Assembly: GCA_964551475.1 (NCBI GenBank)
Contig: CAZKCI010000102.1
Location: 1 to 6,134 of the forward strand
Source: CAZKCI01 sp964551475
Lineage (GTDB): Bacteria; Auribacterota; Erginobacteria; Erginobacterales; CAZKCI01
DNA: 6,134 bases
Reading direction: 5' to 3'
This document shows positions 4,702 through 6,134 of the stretch, one piece after another. Below the pieces are notes generated by a model, which was not told where the DNA came from, ran no database searches, and saw only the letters and a list, made by a program, of their open reading frames with translations. The position numbers and the translations under genes were made by a program. The number at the start of each line of letters is the position of its first letter. Position 1 is the first letter of the stretch.

Positions 4702-5412
4702 TCAACGGACCGCCCCGGCGCGGTGGGAGGGGATGAAGGAGACCGGGAGGCGGAAGGTCAGCGACTCGTCCTCGATCCCTTCCGGGAACGACGAAAAGGT
4801 GAACGAAGCGGAGCGGACCGCCCGGAGAGCCTCTTGATTAAAAGGCGGGAAGAACGATTTCCCCCTCTCGGGGATGTAGTATTCCTTGAGCGTCCCATCG
4901 CGTTGGAGCGTGAATGACACGACCACCGATCCCTCCAGGTCCATCTTGGAGGCCAGCGGCGGGAAGTTCACCGTCCGCTCGATCTCTTCGGCCAGGCAAT
5001 AGGCGTAAGCCTGGAGAACCGCTTCCCGCGAAGGCGGGGGAAGGTCGGCGTCGATAGGCTGGGGCGCGACGACGACAGACTCCATCTCCGGCGCCGGCCG
5101 CGGCGCCTCTTCGGGGGGCGGCGGGGGTGGCGGAGGCTCGACCGCCGCCCGGGGGGGCGGGAGAACTTCCTCCCCCGGCGGCGTCTCGATGGAGGGAGGC
5201 AGCAGAGCCTCCTCCTGTGTCTCCTCCTCCGGCGCGGGGACCTCGAACACCTCCACGTAGAGCGAAGGAGCGGAGACGACGGCTATCTTCGACTGCCGCA
5301 GGCGGGCCGACCCCAATCCCGCAACGTGGATGGCGAGAGAGATGATGATGCTGGAATACAGCGGATGTTCCTTGATCCAGGAAAAAATAGGGTTCAGCGG
5401 TTCACGGTTCAC
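4702..5412 (-). CDS. tonB: TonB-like energy transducer protein
   Basis: This 236-residue protein has the complete TonB layout. A single membrane helix (about 19-34, YSSIIISLAIHVAGLG) includes a histidine at 29, as TonB helices commonly do. A proline- and glutamate-rich periplasmic spacer (57-128) includes eight consecutive prolines at 93-100. A C-terminal TonB domain (about 135-227) holds NFPPLASKMDLEGSVVVSFTL and RDGTLKEYY followed by EALRAVRSA. TonB couples the proton gradient used by ExbB/ExbD to outer-membrane receptors, which implies a diderm cell. ExbB and ExbD are not nearby. Its only possible starts are at or after GTG 5412, because an in-frame TGA (5416-5418) precedes it. That GTG and the next codons (NREPLN) lie inside the GGTTCA array, with no Shine-Dalgarno site. 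The gene may have had its original start replaced by the repeat. Confidence 0.88.
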   Translation of the reverse strand: MNREPLNPIFSWIKEHPLYSSIIISLAIHVAGLGSARLRQSKIAVVSAPSLYVEVFEVPAPEEETQEEALLPPSIETPPGEEVLPPPRAAVEPPPPPPPPEEAPRPAPEMESVVVAPQPIDADLPPPSREAVLQAYAYCLAEEIERTVNFPPLASKMDLEGSVVVSFTLQRDGTLKEYYIPERGKSFFPPFNQEALRAVRSASFTFSSFPEGIEDESLTFRLPVSFIPSHRAGAVR

Positions 5413-5481
5413 GGTTCAGGGGTTCACGGTTCAGGGGTTCAGGGGTTCACGGTTCAGCGGTTCACGGTTCAGCGGTTCTAC
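5391..5481. repeat. GGTTCA tandem array, plus-oriented arm (12 units)
   Basis: Twelve head-to-tail units of 7 or 8 bp occur: ggttcac, ggttcagc or ggttcagg, the last being ggttctac. The 7-mer and 8-mer forms are interspersed. The left 22 bp overlap the tonB coding sequence, including its GTG start. Variable unit number is likely from the tandem structure. Confidence 0.9.
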
Positions 5482-5500
5482 GGATATGGAGATATTTTCC

Positions 5501-5548
5501 AACCGTTGAACCGTTGAACCCTTGAACCGTTGAACCTTTAAACCTTTG
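5501..5548. repeat. GGTTCA tandem array, inverted arm (6 units)
   Basis: Six 8-bp units occur in the opposite orientation (aaccgttg, aaccgttg, aacccttg, aaccgttg, then two diverged aaccttt forms). A 19-bp AT-rich spacer (5482-5500, with gatatggagatattttcc) separates them from the plus-oriented arm. Together the arms can fold into a long imperfect hairpin in the 163-bp gap between the riboflavin synthase and tonB genes. Confidence 0.85.
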
Positions 5549-5575
5549 ATCCGCTATTCGGCCTTGTGGTCTTGC

Positions 5576-6134
5576 TCACAGGAAACCGCTCCTCCGGAGA
5601 TGCTCCTCCAATTTCCTCTCCGCGGGGACCGCGGAGAGGAAACTGGAGACGTACTTCCCCAGCATATCCGTCTCCACATTCAGGAGCGCTCCGGTCTTCT
5701 TCATCCCCAGGTTGGTGTGGGCGAGCGTGAAGGGGATCAGGTGGACGGAGACGCCTTCCTCCCGGATGCCGGCCACGGTCAGGCTCACGCCTTCCAGCGC
5801 GATCGAACCTCGGGCGACCACGCCCTTTCTCAGCGAGGGAGGAAGATCGACCGTGAGCACACGATCTTTCCCCTCGGAAGCGAGCGAGACCAAACGGGCG
5901 ACGCCATCGACGTGGCCGGAGACGAAATGGCCGCCCATCTCCTCCCCCGCCCGGAGGGCCGGCTCCAAGTTGACGGGGTCTCCCGGACGGAGCCCTCCCA
6001 GGTTCGTCACCTTGAGCGTCTGGTCGAGGACATCCAGGCAAAGGCGCGGGCCCTCCGCTGTGACCAGCGTGAGGCAGACACCGCTCACAGACACGCTGTC
6101 GCCCGGCTTGAGGCCGGGGGCGATCCCGGGCGCC
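5576..6134 (-). CDS. ribE: Riboflavin synthase, alpha subunit (5' end beyond the window)
   Basis: Riboflavin synthase joins two 6,7-dimethyl-8-ribityllumazine molecules to give riboflavin and a pyrimidine product, the last step of vitamin B2 synthesis in the cytoplasm. About 185 residues are visible and the frame stays open to the window edge. The family is usually 200-220 residues, so roughly the first 25-30 are missing. Two lumazine-binding barrels can be seen. The first contains LKPGDSVSVSGVCLTLV and later the hallmark GGHFVSGHVDG. The second contains ARGSIALEGVSLTV, IPFTLAHTNLG and the NVETDMLGKYV end. The repeat of SVSGVCLTLV and SIALEGVSLTV reflects the internal duplication of the enzyme. 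GTG 6092-6094 is an internal codon, not the start. No other rib gene is in the window; upstream neighbours are unseen. Downstream lies the GGTTCA array, without a clear terminator. Confidence 0.95.
   Translation of the reverse strand, partial: APGIAPGLKPGDSVSVSGVCLTLVTAEGPRLCLDVLDQTLKVTNLGGLRPGDPVNLEPALRAGEEMGGHFVSGHVDGVARLVSLASEGKDRVLTVDLPPSLRKGVVARGSIALEGVSLTVAGIREEGVSVHLIPFTLAHTNLGMKKTGALLNVETDMLGKYVSSFLSAVPAERKLEEHLRRSGFL

Noticed and set aside
5538..6041. Minus-strand 167-codon open frame overlapping riboflavin synthase
   Set aside because: It is out of frame with the gene that has the GGHFVSGHVDG and other family motifs, and its own protein is low-complexity Arg/Gly/Pro.

Overview
The window looks like a piece of a GC-rich chromosome from an uncultured Gram-negative (diderm) bacterium. 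The evidence is a TonB-type energy transducer, a secreted SBBP/FG-GAP-like repeat protein, ordinary housekeeping genes, and an unusual load of short dispersed repeats between genes. The style recalls deep-branching environmental lineages such as PVC/Omnitrophota-like or Aureabacteria-like genomes. That placement is an impression, not something the sequence proves. I see no CRISPR array, tRNA, rRNA, transposase or phage gene.

Layout, left to right. Positions 1-245 hold no gene, only a REP-like inverted repeat (21-101) and a small repeat patch (170-230). Positions 246-2399 (minus) encode a 717-residue repeat protein with seven SBBP repeats followed by six 40-residue FG-GAP/VCBS-like repeats. 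It diverges from a small plus-strand membrane protein (2539-2850) across a 139-bp region that carries good promoter candidates in both directions. From 2986 to the window end every gene is on the minus strand. In transcription order these are riboflavin synthase (5' end cut off by the window edge, stop at 5576), a TonB-like protein (5412-4702), ribosomal protein bS21 (4187-4023) and a sugar phosphate isomerase/epimerase-like TIM barrel (3897-2986).

These four genes show no functional coherence as an operon. Each gap between them is filled by a different repeat family: an inverted GGTTCA octamer array (5391-5548), a nested block of REP-like palindromes inside longer direct and inverted repeats (4326-4694), and a roughly 120-bp element present directly on both sides of the isomerase gene (2875-2994 and 3899-4018). 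The repeats run right up to coding sequence. The only available tonB start codon lies in the GGTTCA array, and the last codons and the upstream region of the isomerase gene lie in the 120-bp element.

No convincing new enzymatic or defence system is present. The repeat architecture is the most interesting content: several non-coding repeat families packed into about 6 kb, two of them shaping gene starts.
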